Positions 32,932-42,793 of a DNA stretch of 64,000 bases are shown here, piece by piece. The notes below the pieces were generated by a model. That model saw only the letters and a program-made list of their open reading frames with translations. It ran no database searches and was not told the DNA's origin. Each line of letters begins with the position of its first letter. The stretch's first letter is position 1. Both the position numbers and the translations under genes were made by a program. The stretch comes from Bacillus zhangzhouensis (GTDB lineage: Bacteria > Bacillota > Bacilli > Bacillales > Bacillaceae): contig CP099514.1 of the NCBI GenBank assembly GCA_025809375.1, forward strand, positions 1,178,001 to 1,242,000, given 5' to 3'.

Positions 32932-33849
32932 TTACTTCTTTTGATCAACTGTATAGACAATTTTGCGTTCCTTAGGCAGGTGATCACGCTGTTTTTTGAA
33001 GCTGTCGATTTTGACTGTCATGACCTCTCCATTCCGCTGTACTGCATCGACTTGTTCTTGAAGTGTTTGAACTTGTTCGTTGAGTTTCTTCAAGATCGGT
33101 TCGATTTCTTCTGTTGTTTGCAGGATGCGGTCTCGTGAGAATGGCTGTGTATTTGTTTGTGCTGACTGGTCAATATCAGCAAAATGAGATGCGATCCATT
33201 CTTCACTTTCTGCTAACTGTTTTTGATAGCTTGTGAGTGTTTCGTAAAAAATCGCTTCTTTTGCTTTTTCAATTTGCAGTAATTTCTCTTGTGTTTCATA
33301 AAAACGCTCTTGAAGATGTCTGACGCCTTCCTGTAATACATGGAGCTCTGCGTTTTTATCGCCCAATGTTTGCTGCAGCTTCTCAATCACTGCGGATAAA
33401 GTATTTCCTTTTTTCTCCTCTTTTGCAAGTCGTTTATCTTGATCCTCTATCCGTTCATTTAATTGTTGAGAGGTTTGCTTATATTTGACAACTTTCAAAT
33501 GCAGCCTGTGTTTTTCTTCGGTTTCATTTCTTCTATGATAGGTTTCCTTTTGCAGCATCTCAAGGAGAAGAACAATTTTATGTAACAATTCTGATTTGCT
33601 GTAGGAGAGATCCTGTATTTTTGAGGCAGCATCATGTTGATCATTGGTCATTTCATCCAGTTGTTGTTTTAATTGCGTGAAATCCTTTTTCATCTCATGA
33701 TATTCTTGAGTTAACTTCTTATTTTTAGAATACGTATATGAGGACTGTAAATCAGAGATCATTTGTTGATATTTGGCAGTTTCAGCTTTTAAATATAAAT
33801 TCTCTTGAGATAGATCATGGAATAGGGGAGAAGCATGGCGCCTGTTCAT
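32932..33849 (-). CDS. yknT: Coiled-coil protein YknT
   Basis: 305-aa protein that is almost entirely predicted coiled coil (about residues 10-290, rich in Gln, Glu, Lys and Leu heptads). In B. subtilis, yknT is a sigma-E-controlled sporulation gene of unknown role. ATG 33849 follows AAGGAGG; a longer start at 33870 lies before that site. A GCATACTTT string near 33876-33884 on the minus strand resembles a sigma-E -10 element, with a poor -35. Confidence 0.83.
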   Translation of the reverse strand: MNRRHASPLFHDLSQENLYLKAETAKYQQMISDLQSSYTYSKNKKLTQEYHEMKKDFTQLKQQLDEMTNDQHDAASKIQDLSYSKSELLHKIVLLLEMLQKETYHRRNETEEKHRLHLKVVKYKQTSQQLNERIEDQDKRLAKEEKKGNTLSAVIEKLQQTLGDKNAELHVLQEGVRHLQERFYETQEKLLQIEKAKEAIFYETLTSYQKQLAESEEWIASHFADIDQSAQTNTQPFSRDRILQTTEEIEPILKKLNEQVQTLQEQVDAVQRNGEVMTVKIDSFKKQRDHLPKERKIVYTVDQKK

Positions 33850-33933
33850 CGATAGACCCTCCTTGTTCATATTACCAATAAAGTATGCGAAAAGAGTGCG
33901 ATTAGAACAACCATATCAAAGGAGGATGAGAGG

Positions 33934-34515
33934 ATGCACGTAGTGAATGTGATTTTAGCTGGAGGAGCTTCCAGACGCTTTGGAGTGCCAAAAGCAAGTC
34001 ATATGTATCAAGGGAAACCATTATATGAGCATGTGAAAGAGCAGCTTTTAGAAGGGCAGACTGTCATCATTAGTCATCCATCGCTGCTTCCATTTTTCAA
34101 AGCAAGAGGTGAACAAAGTGTGTGGTTAGATGATGAAGAGGTGCGCGGATGTGGACCGCTTGCCGGCATATATACAGCGATGCAAAAGCAAGAGGCAGAA
34201 TGGTATTTAGTGACGGCATGTGACATGCCTTTCATACGGAAGGAAACAGCGAAAGTATTATCGTCCTATTGCAGCGAGCACGCAGGTGCCATTATCCCGC
34301 TTGTTCAAGGCAGATTACAGCCTTTATTTGCGCTTTATCACTGTCGCTCTCTGCCGTTTATTCGTGCGTGTTTAAAAGAGAATCAATTAGCCGTCAAAGA
34401 TTTGCTTCAAAAGCTGCATGTGCGCATCGTTTCAGAGGAAGAACTGAACATGACATCAAACGAATTTCGTAATATCAATAAAAGAAGCGATTTACCTGAA
34501 AACGGTATGATATGA
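33934..34515 (+). CDS. mobA: Molybdenum cofactor guanylyltransferase MobA
   Basis: 193-aa nucleotidyltransferase that adds GMP to molybdopterin. The N-terminal GTP-binding motif [14 protein letters not shown] and the CDMPF segment are present. It is the first gene of a six-gene molybdenum cofactor operon (mobA-moeB-moeA-mobB-moaE-moaD). ATG 33934 follows AAAGGAGG. Confidence 0.92.
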   Translation: MHVVNVILAGGASRRFGVPKASHMYQGKPLYEHVKEQLLEGQTVIISHPSLLPFFKARGEQSVWLDDEEVRGCGPLAGIYTAMQKQEAEWYLVTACDMPFIRKETAKVLSSYCSEHAGAIIPLVQGRLQPLFALYHCRSLPFIRACLKENQLAVKDLLQKLHVRIVSEEELNMTSNEFRNINKRSDLPENGMI

Positions 34516-34545
34516 TACATAAAAAACGGTGAGGAGAGAACAGCA

Positions 34546-35562
34546 TTGAATGATCGATATTCAAGACAAATTTTGTTCCCTCCGGTTGGGGAAAAAGGTC
34601 AGCATGCGCTGGCTGAAAGTCATGTTCTGATCGTTGGAGCCGGTGCACTTGGTACCGCCTCTGCGGAAGGGCTTGTCAGATCTGGCATCGGTACGTTGAC
34701 GATTGTCGATCGTGATTATGTGGAATTTTCAAATTTACAGCGGCAGCAGCTGTACACGGAACATGATGCAAAAGCACATGTGCCAAAAGCAGTTGCGGCA
34801 AAAAAACGTCTCGAGCAGATCAATCATGAAGTGACCATATACGCTCTGATTGAAGAGGCAGGCGCGAAGCTGTTAAGGCCGTTATTCCAGAGAGCAGATA
34901 TCGTCATTGATGCAACAGATAATTTTGAGACTAGAATGGTGATGAATGATTTATCGCTAGAAACGAAGACGCCGTGGATATATGGCGCTTGTGTGAGCAG
35001 TCAGGGGATGTATATGACCATACTGCCGGATAAAACGCCATGTTTATCATGTGTGTTTACAGCAATGCCTGTTGGCGGCTTGACGTGTGATACAGCGGGG
35101 ATTATTTCACCTGCAGTTCAAATGGTTTCTGCTTATCAGCAAACAGAGGCACTAAAATATTTAACAGGGCATGAAGATCAAATCCAGCGGAAATTTGTCA
35201 CGTTTGATCTTTGGCAGTCCACATCATTTAAAATGGATGTATCTCGGGCGAAGCAGAAGGATTGCCCAACTTGCGGCACCGCAAGAACCTATCCTTATTT
35301 ACATGATCAGCGCAAAAAAACGGCGGTCCTTTGCGGACGTGATACCGTTCAAATTGTATCAAAGGATTTAGCAAAACTATCATTTCAGCATATGAAAGAG
35401 CAGCTCTCATCTATATGTGAGGTGGAAGTAAACGACTTCTTAATCCATGTACGCTACGAAAAATACCGGATGGTCTGTTTCAAAGGGGGACGAGCATTAA
35501 TCCATGGAACAAATGATGAAAAAGAAGCCAATTCATTACTAGCAAGACTGCTAGGGATATAG
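34546..35562 (+). CDS. moeB: Molybdopterin-synthase adenylyltransferase MoeB
   Basis: 338-aa E1-like enzyme that adenylates the C-terminal GlyGly of MoaD. Nucleotide loop GAGALGTA (about residues 30-37), [13 protein letters not shown], and two Cys pairs (CLSC and CPTC) for zinc are visible. TTG 34546 is 9 nt after GAGGAG. Confidence 0.92.
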   Translation: MNDRYSRQILFPPVGEKGQHALAESHVLIVGAGALGTASAEGLVRSGIGTLTIVDRDYVEFSNLQRQQLYTEHDAKAHVPKAVAAKKRLEQINHEVTIYALIEEAGAKLLRPLFQRADIVIDATDNFETRMVMNDLSLETKTPWIYGACVSSQGMYMTILPDKTPCLSCVFTAMPVGGLTCDTAGIISPAVQMVSAYQQTEALKYLTGHEDQIQRKFVTFDLWQSTSFKMDVSRAKQKDCPTCGTARTYPYLHDQRKKTAVLCGRDTVQIVSKDLAKLSFQHMKEQLSSICEVEVNDFLIHVRYEKYRMVCFKGGRALIHGTNDEKEANSLLARLLGI

Positions 35563-35574
35563 GAGTGAAGTGTG

Positions 35575-36849
35575 ATGGAAAGACGGCGGCCAATACCAGT
35601 AGAAGAAGCCATAAAGAAAGTCCACCAATACGAAAAACATGGAAAAATTGAATGGGTCCCTTTAAAGGATAGCCTTGGACGGTTTATTGCAGAAGATATT
35701 TTGGCAGACCATGATGTCCCTGCATTTGATCGTTCTCCGTATGATGGCTTTGCACTTCGGGCAGAAGATACAAAAGAAGCGTCAAGCGGACATCCAGTTG
35801 AATTCGAGATCATTGATCATATTGGTGCAGGAATGGTCTCAGCAAAAACCATCGGTCCCTTTCAGGCCATCCGTATTATGACAGGAGCAAAAATTCCAAA
35901 TGGAGCAAATGTCGTCATCATGATCGAACTGACTAAGACTTTCGAAAAAGACGGCAAATCATACATGTCACTGAAAAGACCGCTGAAAAAGGGAGACAAT
36001 ATTTCTCGTCAAGGAGAAGAGGTGCTCAAAGGAAACGTGATGGTCAAAAAAGGAACAGGTGTCACTTCTGGCATCACGGCTCTATTGGCGACATTCGGAT
36101 ATGCGGTAGTGCCAGTTGTTAATAAACCGGTGATTGGCATTATCTCAACGGGCACAGAGCTTCTCCAAGTAAGTGATGCCATGGTGGACGGCAAGATTAG
36201 AAATAGTAATCTTAGTATGGTCTATGCGCAGTTACTTGAAGCCGGAGCTGAGCCGCTTGATTTAGGCGGAGTCTCCGATAATTTTGACAAAAGTTATCAT
36301 GCAGTAAAATCAGCCATGAGCAAGGTAGACATTCTGATCACAACAGGCGGCGTGTCAGTGGGTGATTTTGACTTTCTGCCTGCAATTTATGAAAAGCTGG
36401 GAGCCAAGGTGCTGTTTAATAAAGTAGCCATGAGGCCTGGAAGTGTGACGACTGTTGCTGCAATGCCAAATGGTCAATTGCTGTTCGGGCTTTCTGGCAA
36501 TCCTGCAGCCTGTTTTGTGGGTTTTGAATTATTTGTAAAACCGATCATTTATAAATGGTATATGAAAGAAAATCCGTTTCCTGCTTTTGCTGAGGCGAAA
36601 CTCACACATGATTTTCCAAAAGCCAATCCGTTTACTCGTTTTGTCAGGGCGGCCCTTCAATTCACTGGCAGTCAGATTAGTGTGACTCCGACAGGTCTTG
36701 ATAAATCAAGTGCAGTGACCTCTATTGCAGAGGCTAACTGTTTCATCATGCTGCCTGGGGGAACAAGAGGTTTTCAAGCAGGTGATCAAGTGGGTGTTCT
36801 GTTGTTTCAGCACAAAGGCGGTGGGTCTCCATGCTGGATGACAAATTAA
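35575..36849 (+). CDS. moeA: Molybdopterin molybdenumtransferase MoeA
   Basis: 424-aa enzyme that inserts molybdate into adenylated molybdopterin. PYDGFALR, TGAKIP, the GTELL motif and SVGDFDF of the MogA-like domain are all present. It starts at ATG 35575 (GTG 35572 possible), after AGGAGTGA, 12 bp from moeB. It overlaps mobB by 19 bp. Confidence 0.92.
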   Translation: MERRRPIPVEEAIKKVHQYEKHGKIEWVPLKDSLGRFIAEDILADHDVPAFDRSPYDGFALRAEDTKEASSGHPVEFEIIDHIGAGMVSAKTIGPFQAIRIMTGAKIPNGANVVIMIELTKTFEKDGKSYMSLKRPLKKGDNISRQGEEVLKGNVMVKKGTGVTSGITALLATFGYAVVPVVNKPVIGIISTGTELLQVSDAMVDGKIRNSNLSMVYAQLLEAGAEPLDLGGVSDNFDKSYHAVKSAMSKVDILITTGGVSVGDFDFLPAIYEKLGAKVLFNKVAMRPGSVTTVAAMPNGQLLFGLSGNPAACFVGFELFVKPIIYKWYMKENPFPAFAEAKLTHDFPKANPFTRFVRAALQFTGSQISVTPTGLDKSSAVTSIAEANCFIMLPGGTRGFQAGDQVGVLLFQHKGGGSPCWMTN

Positions 36850-37355
36850 GCATATTACAGGTGGTCGGATATCAAAATAGCGGCAAGACCACGTTGATCG
36901 AAAAACTCTGTCAGCTGGCTGAACGTGAAGGGCTGAAGCTAGGCTGTTTTAAACATCATGGACATGGAGGGAAGCCAGATCGTCTTTTCAAAGAAAAAGA
37001 TACTGATCGATATATTCAAGCAGGTGCATATGCTGCAGGTGTGGAAGGAGAGGGTGAATTTCACTTTTCCATGCAGCACATCACGTTAGAGCAGCTGCTC
37101 AGCATGTGTCAGTATCTTCCATTAGACGCTGTGCTCATAGAGGGGTACAAACAGGCGCCTTATCGCAAAATTGTTTGTGTAAAGAACGAAGAGGAGCTTA
37201 TGGACCTTTCAACTCTTTCCAATATACAAGCAGCTATTTATTTTTCTCAAGAGGATCAATTAATCGAAAATTATCCGTTTCCTGTGTTTTCAGCTTTTGA
37301 TAAGCGCGGGATGACATTTGCTTTTCACTTATTGAAGGGAGGCGGCATGTTTTGA
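36831..37355 (+). CDS. mobB: Molybdopterin-guanine dinucleotide protein MobB
   Basis: 174-aa P-loop GTPase-like accessory protein; Walker A GYQNSGKTTL (about residues 12-21). It supports cofactor guanylylation by MobA. It begins inside the end of moeA and overlaps moaE by 4 bp, indicating tight coupling. Confidence 0.9.
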   Translation: MLDDKLSILQVVGYQNSGKTTLIEKLCQLAEREGLKLGCFKHHGHGGKPDRLFKEKDTDRYIQAGAYAAGVEGEGEFHFSMQHITLEQLLSMCQYLPLDAVLIEGYKQAPYRKIVCVKNEEELMDLSTLSNIQAAIYFSQEDQLIENYPFPVFSAFDKRGMTFAFHLLKGGGMF

Positions 37356-37840
37356 ACGAACTTTTTAAAATAACAAAAACGCCGATTGAGGTAAACGAAT
37401 TGATTCAGCATGTGACGAGACGAAAGGCAGGGGCGATTACGACGTTTATCGGGACGGTCAGAGAATGGACAAACGGCAAGAAAACATTGCGTTTAACCTA
37501 CGAAGCATACATACCAATGGCGGAAAGCATGCTAAGGCAGATTGGACAAGAAATGAAGAAGCGGTGGCCTGACACTAAAGCAGCGATTGTGCACCGGATT
37601 GGGACCCTTGAGATAACGGATATTGCTGTTGTGATTGCCGTTTCGTCTCCTCATAGGAAGGCTGCCTACGAAGCCAATGAATATGCTATTGAACGAATCA
37701 AGGAAATCGTTCCTATTTGGAAAAAAGAATATTGGGAAGACGGAGAGGCTTGGATAGGTGATCAGCTTGAAACAGTTTCATATCCAGAAGGCAAACCTAG
37801 CAATCTTCTTGCAGAGAAAGAAGGTGATCAGCATGATTAA
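37352..37840 (+). CDS. moaE: Molybdopterin synthase large subunit MoaE
   Basis: 162-aa catalytic subunit that converts precursor Z to molybdopterin with sulfur carried by MoaD. The family segments GTVREWTNG and [14 protein letters not shown] and the lysine in [12 protein letters not shown] are present. Start TTG 37352 overlaps the mobB stop; the ribosome site is GGGAGG. Confidence 0.92.
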   Translation: MNELFKITKTPIEVNELIQHVTRRKAGAITTFIGTVREWTNGKKTLRLTYEAYIPMAESMLRQIGQEMKKRWPDTKAAIVHRIGTLEITDIAVVIAVSSPHRKAAYEANEYAIERIKEIVPIWKKEYWEDGEAWIGDQLETVSYPEGKPSNLLAEKEGDQHD

Positions 37841-38066
37841 TGTATTATTGTTCGCCGGCCTTGCTGAGAAGGCCGGTAAACAAATAATCATCATTCAAAA
37901 AGATCAAACAACGGTTGATGAGATTAAGATAGAATTACAGGAGGTATATGGTGTTGATGCTGCACAAAACGTAATGGTTGCAGTCAACGAAATATATACG
38001 AGGGAAAATGCTGAAGTGCGTAGCGGGGACACTGTTGCACTCATTCCTCCTGTAAGTGGTGGATAA
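37833..38066 (+). CDS. moaD: Molybdopterin synthase small subunit MoaD
   Basis: 77-aa ubiquitin-fold sulfur carrier ending in the required GlyGly (PPVSGG), which MoeB adenylates. ATG 37833 lies within the last codons of moaE (8-bp overlap). It is the last gene of the operon; a strong terminator follows. Confidence 0.92.
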   Translation: MINVLLFAGLAEKAGKQIIIIQKDQTTVDEIKIELQEVYGVDAAQNVMVAVNEIYTRENAEVRSGDTVALIPPVSGG

Positions 38067-38081
38067 TAGATATTAGAGGAG

Positions 38082-38115
38082 TTGGTTATGGCCACCCGGC
38101 TGTAACCAATTTTTT
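38082..38115 (+). terminator. Terminator of the molybdenum cofactor operon
   Basis: TTGGTTA-TGGCC / GGCTG-TAACCAA with a 4-nt loop, then TTTTTT; it overlaps the end of the convergent Rok-like gene. Confidence 0.85.
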
Positions 38116-38491
38116 ATGTGTGAAAAGTTTGTAGAGGTACTTGGGTGCGATCTTCGTAAATAAAACATCCCCTTCTTGCTTTAGAAATGTGAGGGTCGAG
38201 CTGCTGAATGAGATCATACAATTCGCTGATTCGTCTCACATTGAAATCTGTTTGGGCTTGAAGCTGTTCCTTTAATTCTTTTGTGCTTACAATGCTTCCC
38301 TTTTTCTTTTTAATAATATCTACACATCTTGCAGCGTAGTATATTTTGTCATTAGAAGGTCTGCTTTCTTTCATATCAAGTAATTTGAGTTCATGATAAA
38401 TCGATTCTCTTTCCTTTCGAAAGTATTGCCATGTTTCTTGTTCCTTTTCATACAGTAAAATCAATTTCATTTTCAATTTTTCTCTTAACAT
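38114..38491 (-). CDS. Rok-like DNA-binding protein (second Rok paralogue)
   Basis: 125 aa. The N-terminus (REKLKMKLILLYEKEQETW ... FRKERESIYHELKLLD) aligns with the Rok coiled coil, including the ER(D/E).IY..L..LD pattern, and the C-terminus (KKKKGSIVSTKELKEQLQ ... ARRGCFIYEDR) aligns with the Rok winged-helix domain, including the final R-G-x-(F/Y)-I. It lacks the long Gln-rich linker of Rok. It is short, like plasmid-borne sRok, but its binding properties are unknown. ATG 38491 follows GGAG with 8 nt. Confidence 0.7.
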   Translation of the reverse strand: MLREKLKMKLILLYEKEQETWQYFRKERESIYHELKLLDMKESRPSNDKIYYAARCVDIIKKKKGSIVSTKELKEQLQAQTDFNVRRISELYDLIQQLDPHISKARRGCFIYEDRTQVPLQTFHT

Positions 38492-39006
38492 TCACTTGAC
38501 TCCATTTCCACTATCATTTAACCTACCTCTATTTTACATTATATGAAAAAATAACTTTTGATCAAGTAAAATCCTTTTATTTTTATTTTTTTAATATGAA
38601 AGTATTGATACTAAAGGCTTAGTTGTTCTGTAAAAGAAACCAATCATGGTCCTGTTAACCGGGACTTGTCGAAATTACTAGGATTATTTTAACAAAAAAT
38701 TGTTGTGTCTATCTAAGTCCGTGCAAATCCATAAGAAAAGGATATTTATTCCGAAAAACATATTGTTTTTTTATAAAATGTTTTTAAGTCAGTAAAAGCA
38801 CGTTTCTTGATATGAAGATGGTCGGATCATGAGGTCATTTGAAGGGTTTCAATCGTGAAAAGAGAATAATAGATAAAATTTTTTCTCAATGAAAATAAGA
38901 AAATCAAATGATTGATCACTTATTGGCAATCTTTTGATAAAATAGAAATAAAAAGAGCGTTATTGCGCGTTTGCATACTTGCTTGACATAGAGAGGATGA
39001 CATTCG
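38492..39006. other. AT-rich gap of 515 bp without a recognised gene
   Basis: Long A and T runs and no sustained frame. It holds a TTGTCGAAATT string (about 38667-38677), a partial Spo0A-box match, and no recognisable sigma-W promoter for the yknW locus. I do not see remnants of yknU or yknV, which precede yknW in B. subtilis. Confidence 0.5.
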
Positions 39007-39366
39007 ATGAAAGAAAACATGCAAAAGGCCTACGATCATTGGCATAAGCACAAGAGGAAAATCCAGTTGTTTGGAGGCTTTTATCTTGTGTGCTTATTTT
39101 CACAGTCGTTGTGACTTATTTGTCTGACCTCGCAAATAAGGGAATGTAAGCAGATTTAAGTTTGCCGATACCTGTTGTTTATGTGGTCACGCTCCTTGGA
39201 CGATTATGTCTCATTTGGCAGTCACTTTTTTTCATGTTCCAAAAGACATCACGATGACCTCGTTAAACGCATTCATTCGAAATTCTGGTCCATGGCATGC
39301 GGTGTTAGCCAATATCGATCTATTTGTGATCTGGAATCTTGTTTTAACAGGCTTCTTATTCATCTG
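39007..39366 (+). pseudogene. yknW: Remnant of yknW (Yip1-type membrane protein)
   Basis: After a ribosome site (GAGAGGATG) the frame [18 protein letters not shown] continues into a hydrophobic start, then breaks near 39095-39105 where a shifted frame reads [18 protein letters not shown] third frame from about 39190 gives TIMSHLAVTFFHVPK ... DLFVIWNLVLTGFLFI, a Yip1-like C-terminal part. About 120 codons remain of a protein of about 230. The name rests on position before yknXYZ and on hydrophobicity. Confidence 0.6.
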
Positions 39367-39491
39367 AATTAGGCATATATAACCAACAATTTATTAGGTG
39401 ATTATAGGTATCTTTTATATCTTATCGTTAATTTTTTGAATATGTAGGAACAGCAATTAACATATCAGTAAGCTGGGGGTAGAATGTTTTT

Positions 39492-40598
39492 ATGAGAAAG
39501 AAAATCATCATCGGATCTATTTTAATTATTGTGATTGGACTATTTATTGGATTTAATATTGCGAAAAACCAAGCAGCGCCTGCTTCTACAGCAGTGATTA
39601 AAACAGTCAAGCTCACACCGAAAGAAATCACATCTACGGTGATGACACCCGGGACACTTTCATTCTCTGAAGAGCAGTTCATCTATGAAGAAGGGGAAAA
39701 GGGGGAATTGAAGGAAATTGTTGTGAAAGAAGGAGAAACGGTAAAGGCTGGAACACCGCTTCTTACATATGAAAATAAGGAACTGGAGCTTGAGGAGCAG
39801 CAGCAAGCCCTAGCCGCTGAATCAAGTACACTAAAACTGAAACAATTGCAAAATAGGCTGAGTGAATTAAATGAAAAAAAAGCAGGCGGATCTGACGCTA
39901 ATGCCAAAAGCGAGCGAGATCAGCTTCAATTAGAACTGAAAACGGCTGAATTAGAACAAAAGCAAGCAGAGATCAGTCAAGAAAAAGCAAAGGCGCAGAT
40001 AGAAGATTTAACTGTACATAGTAAAATTGATGGCACAGTGATTTCAATTGAGCAAGAGGCAGGGGCAGGCAAGCCGGAAGAGAGGCAGCCGATCATCCAT
40101 ATTGGTAATGAGAAAAAAATGATTGTGCGGGGTTTGATCTCAGAGTATGATGCCATAAAAATCAAAAAGAAACAAAAAGTAAAGATAACGTCTGATGTTA
40201 TTCGCGGAAAGAGCTGGCAAGGAGTCGTGAAAAAAGTGGGCGCTGTTCCTGTCCAGACAGCAGCCGAAACAACTTCGACCGATCAAACGGTTCAATATCC
40301 TGTTGAAGTTGAGATCAAGGGAAAGAAACCTGAGGCGAAATCTGGTTTTAACATGATCATGGAAATTGAAACAGATAAGCGTCAAGCGCAAACGATTCCA
40401 GAAACAGCGGTAAAAAAAGAGACTGATGGACAATACGTTTATGTTGTTGAAAAAAATGTATTGAAAAAAGTAAAAGTGGTCATAGGGGAAACGTCAGGTC
40501 ATGTTCTTGAAGTGAAAAAAGGTGTCAAGGCAAAGGATCAAATCATTGCTCATCCAACAGATGACATGTATGACGGAATGGAAGTGAATGCTGAATGA
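39492..40598 (+). CDS. yknX: Periplasmic-adaptor-like ABC exporter subunit YknX
   Basis: 368-aa membrane-fusion (HlyD/MacA-type) protein: one N-terminal membrane anchor (residues 5-22), a barrel-lipoyl half (about 50-75 and 175-205), a coiled coil (about 85-165) and a C-terminal beta domain. In B. subtilis, YknWXYZ protects against the SdpC killing toxin. The frame is intact. ATG 39492 has a weak site (GGGGGT, about 13 nt). Confidence 0.88.
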   Translation: MRKKIIIGSILIIVIGLFIGFNIAKNQAAPASTAVIKTVKLTPKEITSTVMTPGTLSFSEEQFIYEEGEKGELKEIVVKEGETVKAGTPLLTYENKELELEEQQQALAAESSTLKLKQLQNRLSELNEKKAGGSDANAKSERDQLQLELKTAELEQKQAEISQEKAKAQIEDLTVHSKIDGTVISIEQEAGAGKPEERQPIIHIGNEKKMIVRGLISEYDAIKIKKKQKVKITSDVIRGKSWQGVVKKVGAVPVQTAAETTSTDQTVQYPVEVEIKGKKPEAKSGFNMIMEIETDKRQAQTIPETAVKKETDGQYVYVVEKNVLKKVKVVIGETSGHVLEVKKGVKAKDQIIAHPTDDMYDGMEVNAE

Positions 40599-41296
40599 TT
40601 CAGCTTTCTAACGTGACAAAAAGCTATGAGGTCGCACACGAAACATTTGATGTATTAAGTGACATGAAACTTGTCATTGAAAAAGGCGAGTATATATCCA
40701 TTATGGGTCCGTCCGGCTCTGGGAAGTCAACATTAATGAATATGATTGGCTGTTTAGACCGTCCGACGAAAGGACAATATCATTTTCAAGGTACAGAGCT
40801 GTCAGCAGCAAAGGATCAAGAGCTCGCGGTGATTCGAAATCAATCCATTGGATTTGTTTTTTAGCAATTTCACCTGCTACCAAGGTTAAATGCGAGGCGC
40901 AATGTTGAACTTCCGATGGTGTACGCTGGGATCAGACAAAAGGAAAGAAAAGAACGTGCGGAATTGGCACTTGAAAAGGTTGGTTTGACAGATCGAATGA
41001 AACATATGCCAAGTGAGTTGTCAGGAGGACAAAAGCAAAGGGTGGCAATTGCACGAGCGATTGTCAATGAGCCTCAGCTTATTTTAGCAGATGAACCGAC
41101 TGGTGCTCTCTACTCAAAAACAAGCTTCTCAATGATGGAACAGTTTACTCAGCTGAATGAGGAAGGGACGACGATTGTGCTTGTCACCCATGAAGAAGAA
41201 ATAGCTGCGTATACAAACCGGACGGTTGTTGTGAAAGATGGACGGCTCGTTGAAGATAGATGGATACAAGGGGACGCTATGAATGAAACTCTTTGA
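40595..41296 (+). pseudogene. yknY: ABC exporter ATPase yknY with an internal amber stop
   Basis: A MacB/LolD-type ATPase frame of 233 codons interrupted by TAG at 40862-40864; the frame is otherwise continuous on both sides. The stop replaces the Q-loop glutamine: the context reads IGFVF-stop-QFHLLP. Walker A GPSGSGKST, signature LSGGQKQR and Walker B LILADEPTG are present, but the D-loop reads ALYS instead of ALDS. ATG 40595 overlaps the yknX stop (ATGA), and the end overlaps yknZ. A CAG-to-TAG change would explain it; the D-loop change suggests further decay. Confidence 0.82.
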
Positions 41297-42476
41297 AAAT
41301 ATCAAAATAGCGCTGGATTCGGTTTTAGCTCATAAATTACGCTCTATTTTAACGATGCTTGGGATTATTATTGGTGTTGGATCAGTCATTGCAGTCGTGG
41401 CGATCGGTCAAGGCGGTGAACAAATGTTAAAAGGATCGATTTCAGGTCCAAACAATACCATTGATATGACATATACGCCTTCAGACGAAGAGTTAAATAC
41501 AAATCCAAATGCATTATTCGAAGCCGCATTTACTGAGGAAGACATAAAAAGCATTAGGACAATCAACGGAGTGCAGCAGGTCGCCTCCTCGACTGCGCAA
41601 GGAATGGAGCTGAGATTTCAAGATACGACAGTTGATGCGACAGTTAACGGTATAAATAAAGGGTATACGGAAGTACATTCATTACAAATTGCAGAAGGAC
41701 AGAATTTAAGAGGTATTGACTTTAGAAGCGGTAGAAGATCTGCTCTCATCTCAGATGGCTTACAAAAAGAACTATTCAACGGAAAAAAGGCATTAGGCGA
41801 ACTGATTTGGATGAACGGACAGCCAGTTGAAGTCATTGGTGTGTTAGCAAAACAGAAAGGGATGTTTTCATTTGGTATGAATGAAATATATGTCCCATTT
41901 GCGATGCTCACCTCCACATTTGGTATGAATGAATATGATATGTTGTCTATTCAAGTCGCACATGCTGATCAAATAAAGGAAGTAGGCGAAAGTGCGGCTG
42001 CCTTATTAAATGAAAATCATCATGCAGAAGATGCTTACGAAATGATCAATATGGAAGAAATCAATGAAGGTATCGGTCAAATAACGTCCATTATGACAAC
42101 GATCATTGGCTCAATAGCCGGGATATCTTTACTTGTCGGCGGCATCGGTGTGATGAATATTATGCTCGTTTCTGTGACAGAGAGGACAAGAGAAATCGGT
42201 ATTCGAAAGGCAATGGGAGCAACAAGGGCTCAAATTCTCGTTGAGTTTTTAATTGAGTCTGTCGTTTTAACACTCATTGGCGGATTGATGGGGATTGCAC
42301 TTGGTTTAGGCGGTGCTTCGCTAGTATCATTATTTGCCGGCTGGCCCTCTCTCGTATCTTGGCAAGTGGTATGTGGAGGTGTACTGTTTAGTATGCTCAT
42401 TGGTATTGTTTTTGGGTTAATTCCTGCGAATAAAGCTGCGGGGCTAGACCCTATTGAATCGCTTAGGTATGAATAA
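41283..42476 (+). CDS. yknZ: MacB-type ABC exporter permease YknZ
   Basis: 397-aa permease with the FtsX/MacB topology: an N-terminal helix (residues 16-40), a large extracellular domain (about 45-270) and three C-terminal helices. The cytoplasmic TREIGIRKAMGA loop is present. Length equals the B. subtilis protein and the frame is intact, although its ATPase partner is broken. Start ATG 41283 lies in the last codons of yknY. Confidence 0.9.
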   Translation: MKLFENIKIALDSVLAHKLRSILTMLGIIIGVGSVIAVVAIGQGGEQMLKGSISGPNNTIDMTYTPSDEELNTNPNALFEAAFTEEDIKSIRTINGVQQVASSTAQGMELRFQDTTVDATVNGINKGYTEVHSLQIAEGQNLRGIDFRSGRRSALISDGLQKELFNGKKALGELIWMNGQPVEVIGVLAKQKGMFSFGMNEIYVPFAMLTSTFGMNEYDMLSIQVAHADQIKEVGESAAALLNENHHAEDAYEMINMEEINEGIGQITSIMTTIIGSIAGISLLVGGIGVMNIMLVSVTERTREIGIRKAMGATRAQILVEFLIESVVLTLIGGLMGIALGLGGASLVSLFAGWPSLVSWQVVCGGVLFSMLIGIVFGLIPANKAAGLDPIESLRYE

Positions 42477-42528
42477 TTCGGAGAAGAAAAAACATACAAA
42501 TGGTTTACATTCGCCTTCATTTCCCATC

Positions 42529-42566
42529 AAAAGCTTTTATGCAAATCGCATAAAAGCTTTTTTTAG
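42529..42566 (+). terminator. Terminator after yknZ
   Basis: AAAAGCTTTTATGC / GCATAAAAGCTTTT with a 5-nt loop and TTT. Confidence 0.88.
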
Positions 42567-42720
42567 TTCCATTGAATGAAATAAACAATGATAGAAATGC
42601 TAATATCATGACTTTCATCTTATTGTCACATATTTTTCAGTTTACAAATGGTACATATAAAGGTAAGATGACCATGGTGAAAGATTTTGATAGTTATTGA
42701 ATGTATTTGATTGTTTTGTA

Positions 42721-42779
42721 TTGATAATGTTGAAAAAAGCGATTACAATAAAGGTGTACACAAAATGAATACGTTTTCA
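42721..42779 (+). promoter_or_regulatory. fruRKA promoter and cre site
   Basis: TTGATA (42721-42726), 17 nt, TACAAT (42744-42749). TGAATACGTTTTCA (42766-42779) matches the CcpA cre consensus TGWAANCGNTNWCA at all but one position and lies 15 bp before the fruR start. Confidence 0.75.
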
Positions 42780-42793
42780 AAAGGGGTGTTCTC

